NCBI GenBank assembly: GCA_964502145.1
Contig: CAZCVI010000052.1
Location: 1-50,007 of the forward strand
Length of the DNA: 50,007 bases
Source of the DNA: CAZCVI01 sp964502145
Lineage (GTDB): Bacteria > Acidobacteriota > Aminicenantia > UBA2199
Reading direction: 5' to 3'
Shown here: piece after piece, positions 24,028 to 32,137 of the stretch
Layout of the letters: each line of letters opens with the position of its first letter
How positions within the stretch are numbered: the stretch's first letter is position 1
The notes under the pieces: model-generated
Seen by the model: the letters and a program-made list of their open reading frames with translations, nothing else
What the model was told of the DNA's origin: nothing
Database searches by the model: none
Program-made: the position numbers and the translations under genes

Positions 24028-24729
24028 TCAAGCAGTGCCTCTTTTTTTCAAAATCTTCACCGTCACATAGACCACTACTAGGATGCATCCGGCAACAATA
24101 TAAATCCAAGGACGCTGAACCATACCAGTAAAAAACCTTTCCTTATACAGCAGAACCAACAAATACATGACCAGGAGATTGAAGAGTGAATCATTCTCCT
24201 TGAAAAGTACTTTCTTGGGATTAAAAGGATTTTCATTGGACCGAAAACCCTTGAAGGTAGGAATAATACGATTCACCCTTTTGCAATACGTTTCATAGGC
24301 GTCGCCATATTTCGCCCGTAAATAATTCTCCTCCGCCAGAACAACAAAATAATACTGCATGATCAAAAAAAGGCTAAATAACACCAAAGCAAAGGGATTT
24401 GAAAACACAATCACGATACCCGTGAAAATTAAAAAATTTCCAAAATACAGGGGATTCCGCAACAGCGAATAAATTCCACTGACATTAAGGTTATCGGCCC
24501 GTAAAAAACTCTCCCGTCCGGACGTACCAGAAAAGGCAAACCCTACCGACAAAATTCGGATCAATTCGCCCACCAGCGACACCAAAAGCCCGGTTATGTT
24601 TACCAGTACATTTCTTTCTCCCCAATCCCCCGGCCTAAAAATAATAAATACCAGCAAGATAAATGGGAGAGGCGTAAACGACCTGTATTTAAACAAAAAA
24701 TTACCTATCCTCAGCTTCCAATCCGTCAT
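24028..24729 (-). CDS. Isoprenylcysteine carboxyl methyltransferase-family membrane protein
   Basis: A 233-residue integral membrane protein with about five or six hydrophobic segments. The family signature is clear: GIYSLLRNPLYFGNFLIFTG, then LAEENYLRAKYGDAYETYCKRVNRIIP, the SAM-binding C-terminal part of ICMT/PEMT-like methyltransferases. An extra C-terminal pair of hydrophobic helices follows. Bacterial members methylate unknown small molecules or lipids rather than prenylated proteins. The ribosome binding site is weak. The lipoyl-family gene lies 33 bases upstream in the same orientation, so the two may be co-transcribed. Confidence 0.8.
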   Translation of the reverse strand: MTDWKLRIGNFLFKYRSFTPLPFILLVFIIFRPGDWGERNVLVNITGLLVSLVGELIRILSVGFAFSGTSGRESFLRADNLNVSGIYSLLRNPLYFGNFLIFTGIVIVFSNPFALVLFSLFLIMQYYFVVLAEENYLRAKYGDAYETYCKRVNRIIPTFKGFRSNENPFNPKKVLFKENDSLFNLLVMYLLVLLYKERFFTGMVQRPWIYIVAGCILVVVYVTVKILKKRGTA

Positions 24730-24762
24730 TTTAGCTCAATCGTGAAGCCAATAAGAAAAGGA

Positions 24763-25557
24763 TTACAGACGATAGTTCCAGTCGTGGGAGCGGTATTTTT
24801 TTTCAAGTTCCACCATATTCTCTTTATCCTTTTGGTCAAATTCAAATCCCTCCAGAGGTCGACGAATAAAATCTTGAAAGCTCTCGATCAAGGCACGTTG
24901 CAAATCACCTTTTTTTTTATCACAGACCTCGTTGAGCGTGGTCATACTATGTTTTAAAATGGATTCACGGGAATTCGCGCCATCCGCATACTTCTGGTAA
25001 TCCATGGCAAGAGGAATCGAACCATGTTGCAACAGAGCCTGATTGTCTCTCTTTTGGGCAGAACCAGCAATCTTCTTACCCTGAATTTCCAATTCATTCG
25101 GAGTGGGAAAAGAAAAGCAGGGGTTGCTACTTTTGGCCAGTTCCAAGTGAGATTGGGTGCCTTGCGAGAGGTAAGCGTTCACGCCAAGCGCATGAAAGGC
25201 ATTCACCAAAACGGTAGAAATCAGCATATATGAGCGATAAAGATCATTATCGCGGTAAAAAATATCCTCGGAAGAGACCACCGCATAGGTAATCTCTTGG
25301 TCATGGAGCACGGTCTTTCCCCCGGTAATGCGTCGGACAAAGGCAACCGCACCATTGCTTTTTTCCATAAACTCAAGATTAATCGCTTTCTTAATTTTTT
25401 GTGAGACCCCAAAAGAGAAAGAGGGTTTGTCCCAGGCATAAAGACGGAAAAACCCCATTTTTTTCTCATGGCAGAGATGAAAAAGATACTCATCCCTGGC
25501 CATATTTTCAGCAGCCCCCAGAGGTACATCATCAACCATCAAATACCAGTTGGACAA
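24763..25557 (-). CDS. LipM/LplA-family lipoyl or octanoyl transferase
   Basis: A 264-residue protein of the BPL/LplA/LipB fold. Motifs are RRITGGKTVLHDQEITYAVV (about residues 75-94), with the GG(R/K) form seen in LipM rather than the GGG of LplA. NPCFSFPTPNELEIQGKKIAGSAQKR (about 144-169) follows, with the Cys placed like the catalytic Cys of LipM and the conserved Lys, then LLQHGSIPL. The end, ELEKKYRSHDWNYR, is typical of the family. It probably moves octanoate (or lipoate) onto a carrier protein for lipoic acid synthesis. The start is TTG 25557 with AGGTGA five bases upstream. No lipA or gcvH is visible nearby. Confidence 0.82.
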   Translation of the reverse strand: MSNWYLMVDDVPLGAAENMARDEYLFHLCHEKKMGFFRLYAWDKPSFSFGVSQKIKKAINLEFMEKSNGAVAFVRRITGGKTVLHDQEITYAVVSSEDIFYRDNDLYRSYMLISTVLVNAFHALGVNAYLSQGTQSHLELAKSSNPCFSFPTPNELEIQGKKIAGSAQKRDNQALLQHGSIPLAMDYQKYADGANSRESILKHSMTTLNEVCDKKKGDLQRALIESFQDFIRRPLEGFEFDQKDKENMVELEKKYRSHDWNYRL

Positions 25558-25612
25558 AGCGTTTCACCTGATAGTCGAAAACAAAACCGGCAGCAAGCAC
25601 TTATCATACAAC

Positions 25613-26035
25613 TTAAACATCCAACCCATCGGTTTCTTGATTTTTATCATCCCTCGGAGTCATATCAATGTTGCCTTTAAAAACCGCACCTTCCGCCAAA
25701 ACGACACGTTGTGAGATAATATTTCCATTGAGCACGCCTTCAGGAACGATTTCCACTTTAAATTGACCTTTAACATTGCCGTTGACAGTGCCTTTTATGA
25801 TCACTTCCCTGGCCTCAACATCGGCATTAACAACACCGTTTTTACCCACGATAACCCGGTGTTTAATATTTAACCGCCCTTCAATAGTACCTTCTATCAG
25901 CACTTCTTCATCTGAAAATAGTTGGCCCTTAATCGAGAGTGTTTTCCCAATCACGGAACTTTTTTTTTCGGGAAGCGAAGAACTTTCAAAGGTATTATTA
26001 GTTTTTGGTAATTCACTTTTTCTAAATGCTGCCAT
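25613..26035 (-). CDS. Bactofilin family cytoskeletal protein
   Basis: A 140-residue bactofilin. A short, disordered N-terminus (about 30 residues, Ser/Lys-rich) precedes a beta-helical DUF583 core made of repeated turns: LSIKGQLFSDEEVLIEGTIEGRL, VIVGKNGVVNADVEAREVIIKGTVNGNV, VEIVPEGVLNGNIISQRVVLAEGAVFKGNI. A charged C-terminal tail follows. It polymerises without nucleotide and scaffolds cell-shape or envelope proteins. Partner genes such as an M23 peptidase, often adjacent, are not seen here. AAGGA lies eight bases before the ATG. Confidence 0.92.
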   Translation of the reverse strand: MAAFRKSELPKTNNTFESSSLPEKKSSVIGKTLSIKGQLFSDEEVLIEGTIEGRLNIKHRVIVGKNGVVNADVEAREVIIKGTVNGNVKGQFKVEIVPEGVLNGNIISQRVVLAEGAVFKGNIDMTPRDDKNQETDGLDV

Positions 26036-26091
26036 TTTTTTTCCTTATTTAACGCTGTAACACCAGAAACCTACTCTGCCAGCAAGCCACC

Positions 26092-26129
26092 AAGACACAA
26101 AGATTTTAGCGATTCTTTCTTTGTGTCTT
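26092..26129. repeat. 12-bp inverted repeat downstream of tRNA-Gly
   Basis: AAGACACAAAGA (26092-26103) and TCTTTGTGTCTT (26118-26129) are perfect complements with a 14-base spacer. It lies between the tRNA-Gly 3' end and the bactofilin start, so it may end the alpha-operon transcript, though the U-tract is poor. The flank CCACCAAGACACAAAG is a type of sequence I recall as a dispersed intergenic repeat in several environmental genomes. Confidence 0.7.
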
Positions 26130-26154
26130 GTTGTCTATGCGGCAAAACAAATAA

Positions 26155-26226
26155 AGCGGGCAACGGGGCTCGAACCCGTAGCATCCAGCTTGGGAAGCTG
26201 ATACTCTACCATTGAGTTATGCCCGC
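26155..26226 (-). tRNA. tRNA-Gly (anticodon CCC)
   Basis: The minus strand folds as a 72-base cloverleaf: acceptor GCGGGCA/TGCCCGC with T73, D arm ACTC...GAGT, anticodon stem TCAGC/GCTGG with loop TTCCCAA (anticodon CCC, reads GGG), and T arm ACGGG-TTCGAGC-CCCGT. CCA is not encoded. It begins 20 bases after the rplQ stop, so it probably shares that transcript. Confidence 0.92.
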
Positions 26227-26246
26227 TTGTTTGTTGGAATCATGCA

Positions 26247-26666
26247 TTACTTTTTCGCTTTCGCTTTTGCCTTCGCTTTTGATTTATCTTTTTTTTCTTT
26301 CGATTCGAAAACGTAATCAGTAAATTCAAGAATGGCCATTTCAGCGCCATCACCTTTTCGAAAATCGGTTTTAATGATACGTGTATAGCCGCCTTTACGA
26401 TCCATAAACCGTGGCGCAAGCTCATCAAACAAGATTTGCACTGTTTTTCGTTTATACAAGTAGCTCATGGCATTCCGTTTATCGGAAAGATGGCCTGATT
26501 TCCCCATGGTGATCATTTTTTCAACAATGGGTTTGACTGCTTTAGCTTTGGCCAATGTGGTTTCTATCCTGTTTTTTTCAATCATACTGGCGGTTAAATT
26601 CCGCAACAGCGATTTTCTATGATCGGGTTTTCTTCCTAATTTGAAGCCGCTTTTTAAATGCCTCAT
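26247..26666 (-). CDS. rplQ: 50S ribosomal protein L17
   Basis: A 139-residue large-subunit protein located near the exit tunnel. The start MRHLKSGFKLGRKPDHRKSLLRNL is diagnostic, and the end is a Lys/Ala tail (KSKAKAKAKAKK) longer than the usual C-terminus. AAGGAG lies before the ATG. It is the last protein gene of the alpha operon, followed by tRNA-Gly. Confidence 0.98.
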   Translation of the reverse strand: MRHLKSGFKLGRKPDHRKSLLRNLTASMIEKNRIETTLAKAKAVKPIVEKMITMGKSGHLSDKRNAMSYLYKRKTVQILFDELAPRFMDRKGGYTRIIKTDFRKGDGAEMAILEFTDYVFESKEKKDKSKAKAKAKAKK

Positions 26667-26705
26667 CGTTCTACTCCTTACTTCTTATTCCTTTTTGGTG
26701 ATTGG

Positions 26706-27788
26706 TTATTCATCCAGATCCAGGTCATCTGAATCATCATCATCTTCATCATCCTCATCTTCATCATCGTTGTCGACGGTTTCTTCGAATTTCCTTTTGG
26801 ACAATTTATCTTCCAGTTCACTTTTGATATTATCCGGGAGTTTTTGTCCCAGAACCATATCGTATTCTGCAAGTTTTGCTATGATCTCTTCAAGAGATTT
26901 TTTTCCGAAATTCTTCGAATTGAGCAACTCGTGTTCGGTTTTCTCGATTAACTCAAAAATATAATCGACACCTAATTTTTTAAGACATTTGAGGGCTCTG
27001 ACAGAAAGTCCCATTGATTCAACACTTTTTTCCAGAATTTCATATTTACTCTCAATACCGGAGCCCGAATCCTGATCATCCACAGGAAGAATTTTTTCCC
27101 TGTCCTGATAATCCAAACAAATCGCCAGGTGTTCTCGCAGGATTTTTCCAGCCCGGGAGACACACTCTTTTGGAGAAATACTACCATTGGTCCAAACTTC
27201 CAGAACCATTTTTTCATAATCGGTACGTTTTCCTACACGGGCAGGCTCAACGGTATATTTCACTTTTTCAACGGGGTTAAAATTGGAATCCACAGCAATA
27301 AAGTCCACCGGTAATGATTCATCAAAGTTTTGTTCGGCCAGTTTGAACCCGACTCCTTTTTTGACGATCATTTCAGCCCTGAATTCAGCACCTTCTTCCA
27401 GGTAAGCGATATGTACGTTTTTATCCAGTACTTCAATATCATTGTCCGCGAGGATATCACCGGAGATAATTTCACCGGCGACCGTCTTCTCAATGCGAAC
27501 GACTTTGGGTTCATCAATATTGAGTTTAAAAGGAATACTCCTCATGTTCAGGATAATATTCAAGATATCTTCATAGACACCCGGCATGGATGAGAATTCA
27601 TGGAGAACGCCGTCAATACGAATGGCACTGATGGCAGTTCCTTCGATCAACGAGAATAAAACGCGACGCAGGGCAATGCCAATGGTACTGCCATAGCCTC
27701 TTTCAAAGGGCTCGGCGGAAAACCTGCCATAATTTGAAGTCATTTCCTCAACTTCCAGTTTCCGGGGACGCTGATAATTAAATTCCAT
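26706..27788 (-). CDS. rpoA: RNA polymerase alpha subunit with acidic C-terminal tail
   Basis: A 360-residue alpha subunit. The N-terminal dimerisation domain has RFSAEPFERGYGSTIGIALRRVL. The alpha-CTD has LSVRALKCLKKLGV, ELLNSKNFGKKSLEEI and ends in LG, and includes the Arg equivalent to the DNA-contacting residue of E. coli. Beyond the CTD come about 40 extra residues, and the final 22 or so are nearly all Asp/Glu. E. coli alpha is 329 residues. ATG 27788 was chosen, with GAGGAGG six bases upstream; the frame continues to 27812 but overlaps nothing useful. It follows rpsD with 24 bases between, the standard alpha-operon order. Confidence 0.97.
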   Translation of the reverse strand: MEFNYQRPRKLEVEEMTSNYGRFSAEPFERGYGSTIGIALRRVLFSLIEGTAISAIRIDGVLHEFSSMPGVYEDILNIILNMRSIPFKLNIDEPKVVRIEKTVAGEIISGDILADNDIEVLDKNVHIAYLEEGAEFRAEMIVKKGVGFKLAEQNFDESLPVDFIAVDSNFNPVEKVKYTVEPARVGKRTDYEKMVLEVWTNGSISPKECVSRAGKILREHLAICLDYQDREKILPVDDQDSGSGIESKYEILEKSVESMGLSVRALKCLKKLGVDYIFELIEKTEHELLNSKNFGKKSLEEIIAKLAEYDMVLGQKLPDNIKSELEDKLSKRKFEETVDNDDEDEDDEDDDDSDDLDLDE

Positions 27789-27812
27789 TATTTCCTCCTC
27801 ACTGGTCAACAA

Positions 27813-28445
27813 TTATTTCGAGTACAACTCAACGATGAGATGTTCTTCAACAGCAATAGAGACATCCTCACGGGTGGGGATACTGTTAACCTTACCAATA
27901 TATTTTTCCGTGTCCACGATCAACCATTCGGGCACGTCAACCAATCCCTTAACCTCTTCCAACATCAATTTAACCGGTTCGCTTTTCAGGGAGGATTCTT
28001 TTATAGAAATTTCATCCCCAACACGCAAAATAAAAGAGGGAATAGTGACTTTTATTTTATTGACGGTAATATGTCCGTGACGAATCATCTGCCTGGCGTG
28101 AGCCCGTGACGATGCGAAATTCATACGGTAAAGCACATTGTCCAATCTTAGTTCCAGTGTACGGAGCAGATTGTCGCCAGTAATACCTTTCTTCTGCGCA
28201 GCTTTGTAAAAAAAGTTACGGAATTGTTTTTCACCGACACCATAAAACCGCTTTACTTTTTGTTTTTCACGTAACTGCACTTTATAATTCGATTTTTTAA
28301 AGGCAACCCGTTTGCCTTTTGCACCGGGCGGATAACTCCGCCGTTCCACACCACATTTATCTGTTAAGCATCGTTTTCCTTTCAGGAAGAGCTTAGTACC
28401 TTCTGTCCGACATAATCTGCATAAAGGTCCGATGTATTTTCCCAT
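27813..28445 (-). CDS. rpsD: 30S ribosomal protein S4, zinc-binding form
   Basis: A 210-residue primary 16S-binding protein that nucleates the small-subunit body. Four Cys (CRLC near 9-12 and KRCLTDKC near 26-31) make it the zinc-containing (C+) form. The S4 RNA-binding domain is at LRLDNVLYRMNFASSRAHARQMIRHGHITVN. A CTACCTCC complement (AGGAGGTAG) precedes the ATG. It sits between rpsK and rpoA. Confidence 0.98.
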   Translation of the reverse strand: MGKYIGPLCRLCRTEGTKLFLKGKRCLTDKCGVERRSYPPGAKGKRVAFKKSNYKVQLREKQKVKRFYGVGEKQFRNFFYKAAQKKGITGDNLLRTLELRLDNVLYRMNFASSRAHARQMIRHGHITVNKIKVTIPSFILRVGDEISIKESSLKSEPVKLMLEEVKGLVDVPEWLIVDTEKYIGKVNSIPTREDVSIAVEEHLIVELYSK

Positions 28446-28506
28446 AGTCTACCTCCTTTTGATCCTATAAACTGAGACTCATCTTCATTTCCATAGCCAA
28501 CACACG

Positions 28507-28902
28507 TTATACCCGTCTTTTCTTTTTGGGTCTGCATCCGTTATGAGGAATAGGAGTCACATCTTTAATCGATTTAACTTTAAACCGTGTACTACCCACT
28601 GACCGAATGGCGCTTTCCCTTCCAGCACCGGGTCCTTTCACCCTGATATCCAGGGTTTGAATCCCGTAAGTTTCAGCGTCTTTTAATACTTTTTCCGCAG
28701 CCAATTGCGCGGCAAAGGGAGTGGACTTCCGGGAACCTTTAAAGCCGACAACACCGCCAGCAGACCAGGAAAGTACATTCCCACCTTTATCGGTGATAGT
28801 GATCACAGTGTTGTTAAACGTAGAGTGGATATAAAGCACACCATGCGACACTACCTTCTTTTCCTTTTTTCGGACTCGTTTTTTTTCCGTTTTTTTAGCC
28901 AT
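28507..28902 (-). CDS. rpsK: 30S ribosomal protein S11
   Basis: A 131-residue platform protein near the E site. Diagnostic text includes GVLYIHSTFNNTVITITDKGGNVLSWSAGG, GPGAGRESAIRS and the ending DVTPIPHNGCRPKKKRRV. The N-terminus is Lys/Arg-rich. CGGAGG precedes the ATG. It lies 23 bases after rpsM and about 60 before rpsD. Confidence 0.98.
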   Translation of the reverse strand: MAKKTEKKRVRKKEKKVVSHGVLYIHSTFNNTVITITDKGGNVLSWSAGGVVGFKGSRKSTPFAAQLAAEKVLKDAETYGIQTLDIRVKGPGAGRESAIRSVGSTRFKVKSIKDVTPIPHNGCRPKKKRRV

Positions 28903-28925
28903 AAAATTCCTCCGTTACCAGCCGG

Positions 28926-29294
28926 TCACTTCTTCTTCTTAATCATCGAACCGCGGGGACCTTTTCGAGTTCGTGCATTGGTCTTGGTACGTTGCCCCCT
29001 CACCGGGAGTTTCATTTTGTGTCGTTTGCCCCTGTAACAATTGATGTCCATTAAGCGTTTGATGTCCTGATTTATCCGTTTTTTCAAGTCACCTTCGACC
29101 ATTTCTTCGGCTTCAATATGTTTTCTTATTCGGGTGGTCTCTTCCATGCTTAAATCTTTGACCTTTTTGTTTAAATCTACTTTTGCAATATCCAGAATCT
29201 TTCTGGATTTCTGTCTGCCAATACCAAAAATATAGGTCAATCCGACTTCCACTCGCTTGTTATTAGGTATCTCAACACCTGCTATTCTCGCCAA
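28926..29294 (-). CDS. rpsM: 30S ribosomal protein S13
   Basis: A 122-residue head protein contacting the P-site tRNA and the L5 bridge. It begins ARIAGVEIPNNKRVEVGLTYIFGIG and ends with the basic tail GQRTKTNARTRKGPRGSMIKKKK. The start codon is TTG (29292-29294) with AAGGAGG seven bases upstream. It is the first cistron after rpmJ. Confidence 0.97.
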   Translation of the reverse strand: MARIAGVEIPNNKRVEVGLTYIFGIGRQKSRKILDIAKVDLNKKVKDLSMEETTRIRKHIEAEEMVEGDLKKRINQDIKRLMDINCYRGKRHKMKLPVRGQRTKTNARTRKGPRGSMIKKKK

Positions 29295-29309
29295 AATAAC
29301 CTCCTTTTT

Positions 29310-29423
29310 TTATCCCTGACGCTGTTTGTGCTTGGGATCCTTGCAGATCACCCGCACAACGCCTTTGCGTTTAATAACTTTGCAATTATTACAAATCTTT
29401 TTCACTGATGCTCTTACTTTCAC
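29310..29423 (-). CDS. rpmJ: 50S ribosomal protein L36
   Basis: A 37-codon gene: MKVRASVKKICNNCKVIKRK and then GVVRVICKDPKHKQRQG. Cys11, Cys14, Cys27 and His32 form the zinc ribbon of the C+ form. The start is GTG with AGGAGGA four bases upstream. It lies between infA and rpsM, its usual place. Confidence 0.96.
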   Translation of the reverse strand: MKVRASVKKICNNCKVIKRKGVVRVICKDPKHKQRQG

Positions 29424-29504
29424 GACATCCTCCTGCTCAATCATGAATCCTAACAATTCTGAAATCATAAATCGTCTTTATTCTCAACATGTTACTCCTA
29501 CTTT

Positions 29505-29732
29505 CTACTTGTACCGGTAAATAATTCGTCCCCTGGTAATATCATAGGGAGAGATTTCAATCAATATTTTATCACCGGGGAGTATGCGAATATTATTTCG
29601 TCTCATCCGTCCCGATGGATGGGCAAACACGCGGTGATGGTTTTGCTCCAATTCCACCAGAAACGAAGCATTCGGTAATGTTTCGATCACAGTTCCCTTG
29701 ACTTCGATTACGTTTTTGTCTTTTGCAGCCAT
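29505..29732 (-). CDS. infA: Translation initiation factor IF-1
   Basis: A 75-residue OB-fold protein that occupies the 30S A site during initiation. Family text: KNVIEVKGTVIETLPNASFLVEL, RMRRNNIRILPGDKILIEISPYDITRGRIIYRYK. It is slightly divergent from the usual MRKNYIRILPGD but otherwise of normal length. It is in standard order between map and rpmJ. Confidence 0.97.
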   Translation of the reverse strand: MAAKDKNVIEVKGTVIETLPNASFLVELEQNHHRVFAHPSGRMRRNNIRILPGDKILIEISPYDITRGRIIYRYK

Positions 29733-29751
29733 TCTTACCTCGTAGTGGTCA

Positions 29752-30513
29752 TTACAACTTTGTTAAAATTTCAGGTCCGTTTTCAGTTATCGCGATGGTA
29801 TGCTCAAAGTGAGTGGATAAGCTGCCGTCTTCAGTGACAACGGTCCAATTGTCCTTCAGCGTTCTTACACGGTAAGTGCCTGCCGTGATCATGGGTTCAA
29901 TTGCCAATGTCATATTGATTTTCAGTTTTTTTCCTTTTTTTCCGTCATCGTAATTTAATATCTGGGGTTCTTCATGTAAATTTCGTCCGACTCCATGTCC
30001 AGTGAGATCTCTGACGATACCATATCCTTTTGGGGACACATAGCGATCAATTGCAATCGAAATGTCATTCACCCGATTTCCAGTCTTGGCCTTCTCAATA
30101 CCGACATAAAGTGCTTGCTTACAAGTCTCCATTAAATGCCTGGCCTCTTCCGAGACTTTTCCGACCGCATAGGTATACGCCCCATCCCCGAAATATCCTT
30201 TATACACACATCCCACATCAATGCCGATGATATCACCCTCTTCCAGAATTCGTTCCCTGGAAGGAATGCCATGTACCACTTCTTCATTAATAGATGTACA
30301 AAGAGTAGCCGGGAACATCCGGCCTCCGGAGATGTAACCTTTAAACCCGGGCTTGGCCTCCAAACTAAGTATCCGTTTTTCCGCCCATTGGTCCAAGTCA
30401 TAGGTGGACACACCGGGTTTGATTTTATCTTCGATTTCAGATAATAAAATGGCAATGATCCGATTTGCCTGCTTCATTGTCTTGATCTCATTATCTGTTT
30501 TTATGATAATCAA
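29752..30513 (-). CDS. map: Methionine aminopeptidase, type I
   Basis: A 253-residue metallopeptidase that removes N-terminal Met from nascent proteins. The five metal ligands are recognisable: Asp in IIGIDVGCVYKG, Asp in YFGDGAYTY, His in LTGHGVGRNLHEEP, Glu in LAIEPMI and Glu in THFEHTIAI. The substrate His HGIPS is also present. The start is TTG 30513 (IIIKTDNEIKTMKQANRI matches the family N-terminus), overlapping the stop of the small upstream ORF. Its place after secY is standard. Confidence 0.96.
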   Translation of the reverse strand: MIIIKTDNEIKTMKQANRIIAILLSEIEDKIKPGVSTYDLDQWAEKRILSLEAKPGFKGYISGGRMFPATLCTSINEEVVHGIPSRERILEEGDIIGIDVGCVYKGYFGDGAYTYAVGKVSEEARHLMETCKQALYVGIEKAKTGNRVNDISIAIDRYVSPKGYGIVRDLTGHGVGRNLHEEPQILNYDDGKKGKKLKINMTLAIEPMITAGTYRVRTLKDNWTVVTEDGSLSTHFEHTIAITENGPEILTKL

Positions 30514-30695
30514 TTTAACACACCAAAAATATCAGCTTCAACATTCTCAATGAATTCCTGAGACATCAATTCAAAAAGGGCTCCTGTGCCAAGATTTCGA
30601 TACGCAGAAAATCTTTTCGCAACAGGAGCAACCCGGGAATACTTCATACCTGTAGTCCCACACCAAAAATAATGAACCTTATTCCATAGAACCAT
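30510..30695 (-). CDS. Small hypothetical protein between secY and map
   Basis: A 61-codon frame starting five bases after the secY stop and overlapping the map start by four bases, the spacing of a true operon gene. AGGT lies about eight bases before the ATG. The product (MVLWNKVHYFWCGTTGMKYS... ending NVEADIFGVLN) is not one I recognise. There is one Cys, no membrane segment and no zinc motif. Many bacteria carry adk here. It could be a new small protein or a fortuitous frame in a 187-base spacer. Confidence 0.4.
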   Translation of the reverse strand: MVLWNKVHYFWCGTTGMKYSRVAPVAKRFSAYRNLGTGALFELMSQEFIENVEADIFGVLN

Positions 30696-30700
30696 TCGTC

Positions 30701-32077
30701 TTACCTGCGACCTCTGATTTTACCTTTTTTAGAAAAAGATTCATAATTTCTCATGGTCAATTGGGCTTCAATCTGTTGAACAGTATCCATGGCCACACCG
30801 ACAACAATCAGTATAGAAGTTCCACCAAAGTAGAATTTTACCCCGAGCCCGTTTGAGATAAACGATGGCAAGTTTGCCTCCAACCAATCGCCGATAAAAG
30901 GAAGCGCCCCAATTTTAAAACCCATCATCAGGAAAGTAGGGATAATGGCTACGATCACAAGGTAAAGAGCACCAATGAAAGTGAGCCTTGAAAGCACATT
31001 GTCAATGTAATCGGCGGTAGTTTTTCCCGCTCTAATACCGGGAATAAATCCGCCGTACTTCTTCAAGTTTTCCGAAACGTCCTGCGGGTTAAAAATGATG
31101 GACACGTAGAAATAGGTAAAAAATATGATACAAACCACATAGAGCAGGTTGTAAAGGGGCATACCGAATCCCAATTGGGTGCTCATCGATTCGAAGAATG
31201 GGGTCTTAATCATCTGAGCAATAGTGGCAGGGAATACAATGACAGAAGAAGCGAAAATTATGGGGATAACACCACCGGTGTTTACCTTGAGGGGTAAAAA
31301 AGTACTTTGTCCACCCATCATCCGACGTCCTTGAACCCGTTTGGCATAGGTAACCGGAATCCTGCGTTGTCCCATTTCCACATAGACTACAAAGGCGATC
31401 ACCGCCACAATCAAAACCAACAGAAAGATTATTTTCAAGGGGTTCATTTCTCCGGTTTTTATCCCTCCCAAAGTATGTACTATCGCCGGAACCAAACCGA
31501 TTACGATCCCGGAATAGATCAAGAGAGATATTCCGTTTCCAATACCTCGGGAACTGATTTGTTCCCCCAGCCACATCAAGAAAATGGTGCCAGTGGTAAG
31601 GGTTAACACAGTGAGAAGCCGAAATCCCCAGCCAGGACTTACTACAACCGGCAAGTTTCCGGGATTTAATCTTTCCAAGAAAAGAGCGATACCAAACGCC
31701 TGCACGACGGCAATAAGTACGGTTCCATATCGCGTATACTGGGTAATTTTTTTCTTCCCCAATTCACCTTCTTTTGATATCCGCTCCAAGTAAGGCCAGA
31801 CCACTTGCAACAGTTGGAGAATGATAGAGGAACTAATGTAAGGCATAATCCCCAACGCAAATATGGTCATACGGCCCATGTTTTGACCGGAGAACATATC
31901 AATGAATCCAAAAATGGTATCTTTGGCCCGTGCAAAAATCTCTTGCAGAGCTTCAATGTTGATACCGGGAGTAACAATTTGGGAACCCATCCGGTAGACA
32001 GCCAACAGAAGGAAAGTAAAAATGATCCGCTTCCTCAATTCAGGGATAATAAATATGTTCCTAAAAAATTTAATCAA
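30701..32077 (-). CDS. secY: Protein translocase subunit SecY
   Basis: A 458-residue channel subunit of the Sec translocon with ten expected membrane helices. Recognisable: FRNIFIIPELRKRIIFTFLLLAVYR, the plug region near DMFSGQNMGRMTIFALGIMPYISSSI, PYLERISKEGELGKKKITQYTRY, YAKRVQGRRMMGGQSTFLPLKVN (cytosolic loop that binds SecA and the ribosome) and SFSKKGKIRGRR at the end. The start is TTG 32077 behind AAGGAGAAGG. It follows rplO as usual. Confidence 0.97.
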   Translation of the reverse strand: MIKFFRNIFIIPELRKRIIFTFLLLAVYRMGSQIVTPGINIEALQEIFARAKDTIFGFIDMFSGQNMGRMTIFALGIMPYISSSIILQLLQVVWPYLERISKEGELGKKKITQYTRYGTVLIAVVQAFGIALFLERLNPGNLPVVVSPGWGFRLLTVLTLTTGTIFLMWLGEQISSRGIGNGISLLIYSGIVIGLVPAIVHTLGGIKTGEMNPLKIIFLLVLIVAVIAFVVYVEMGQRRIPVTYAKRVQGRRMMGGQSTFLPLKVNTGGVIPIIFASSVIVFPATIAQMIKTPFFESMSTQLGFGMPLYNLLYVVCIIFFTYFYVSIIFNPQDVSENLKKYGGFIPGIRAGKTTADYIDNVLSRLTFIGALYLVIVAIIPTFLMMGFKIGALPFIGDWLEANLPSFISNGLGVKFYFGGTSILIVVGVAMDTVQQIEAQLTMRNYESFSKKGKIRGRR

Positions 32078-32137
32078 TTGCCTTCTCCTTTATCATTCAT
32101 TATTCGTCCACACACATCATTCAACATAGCTGACGCA

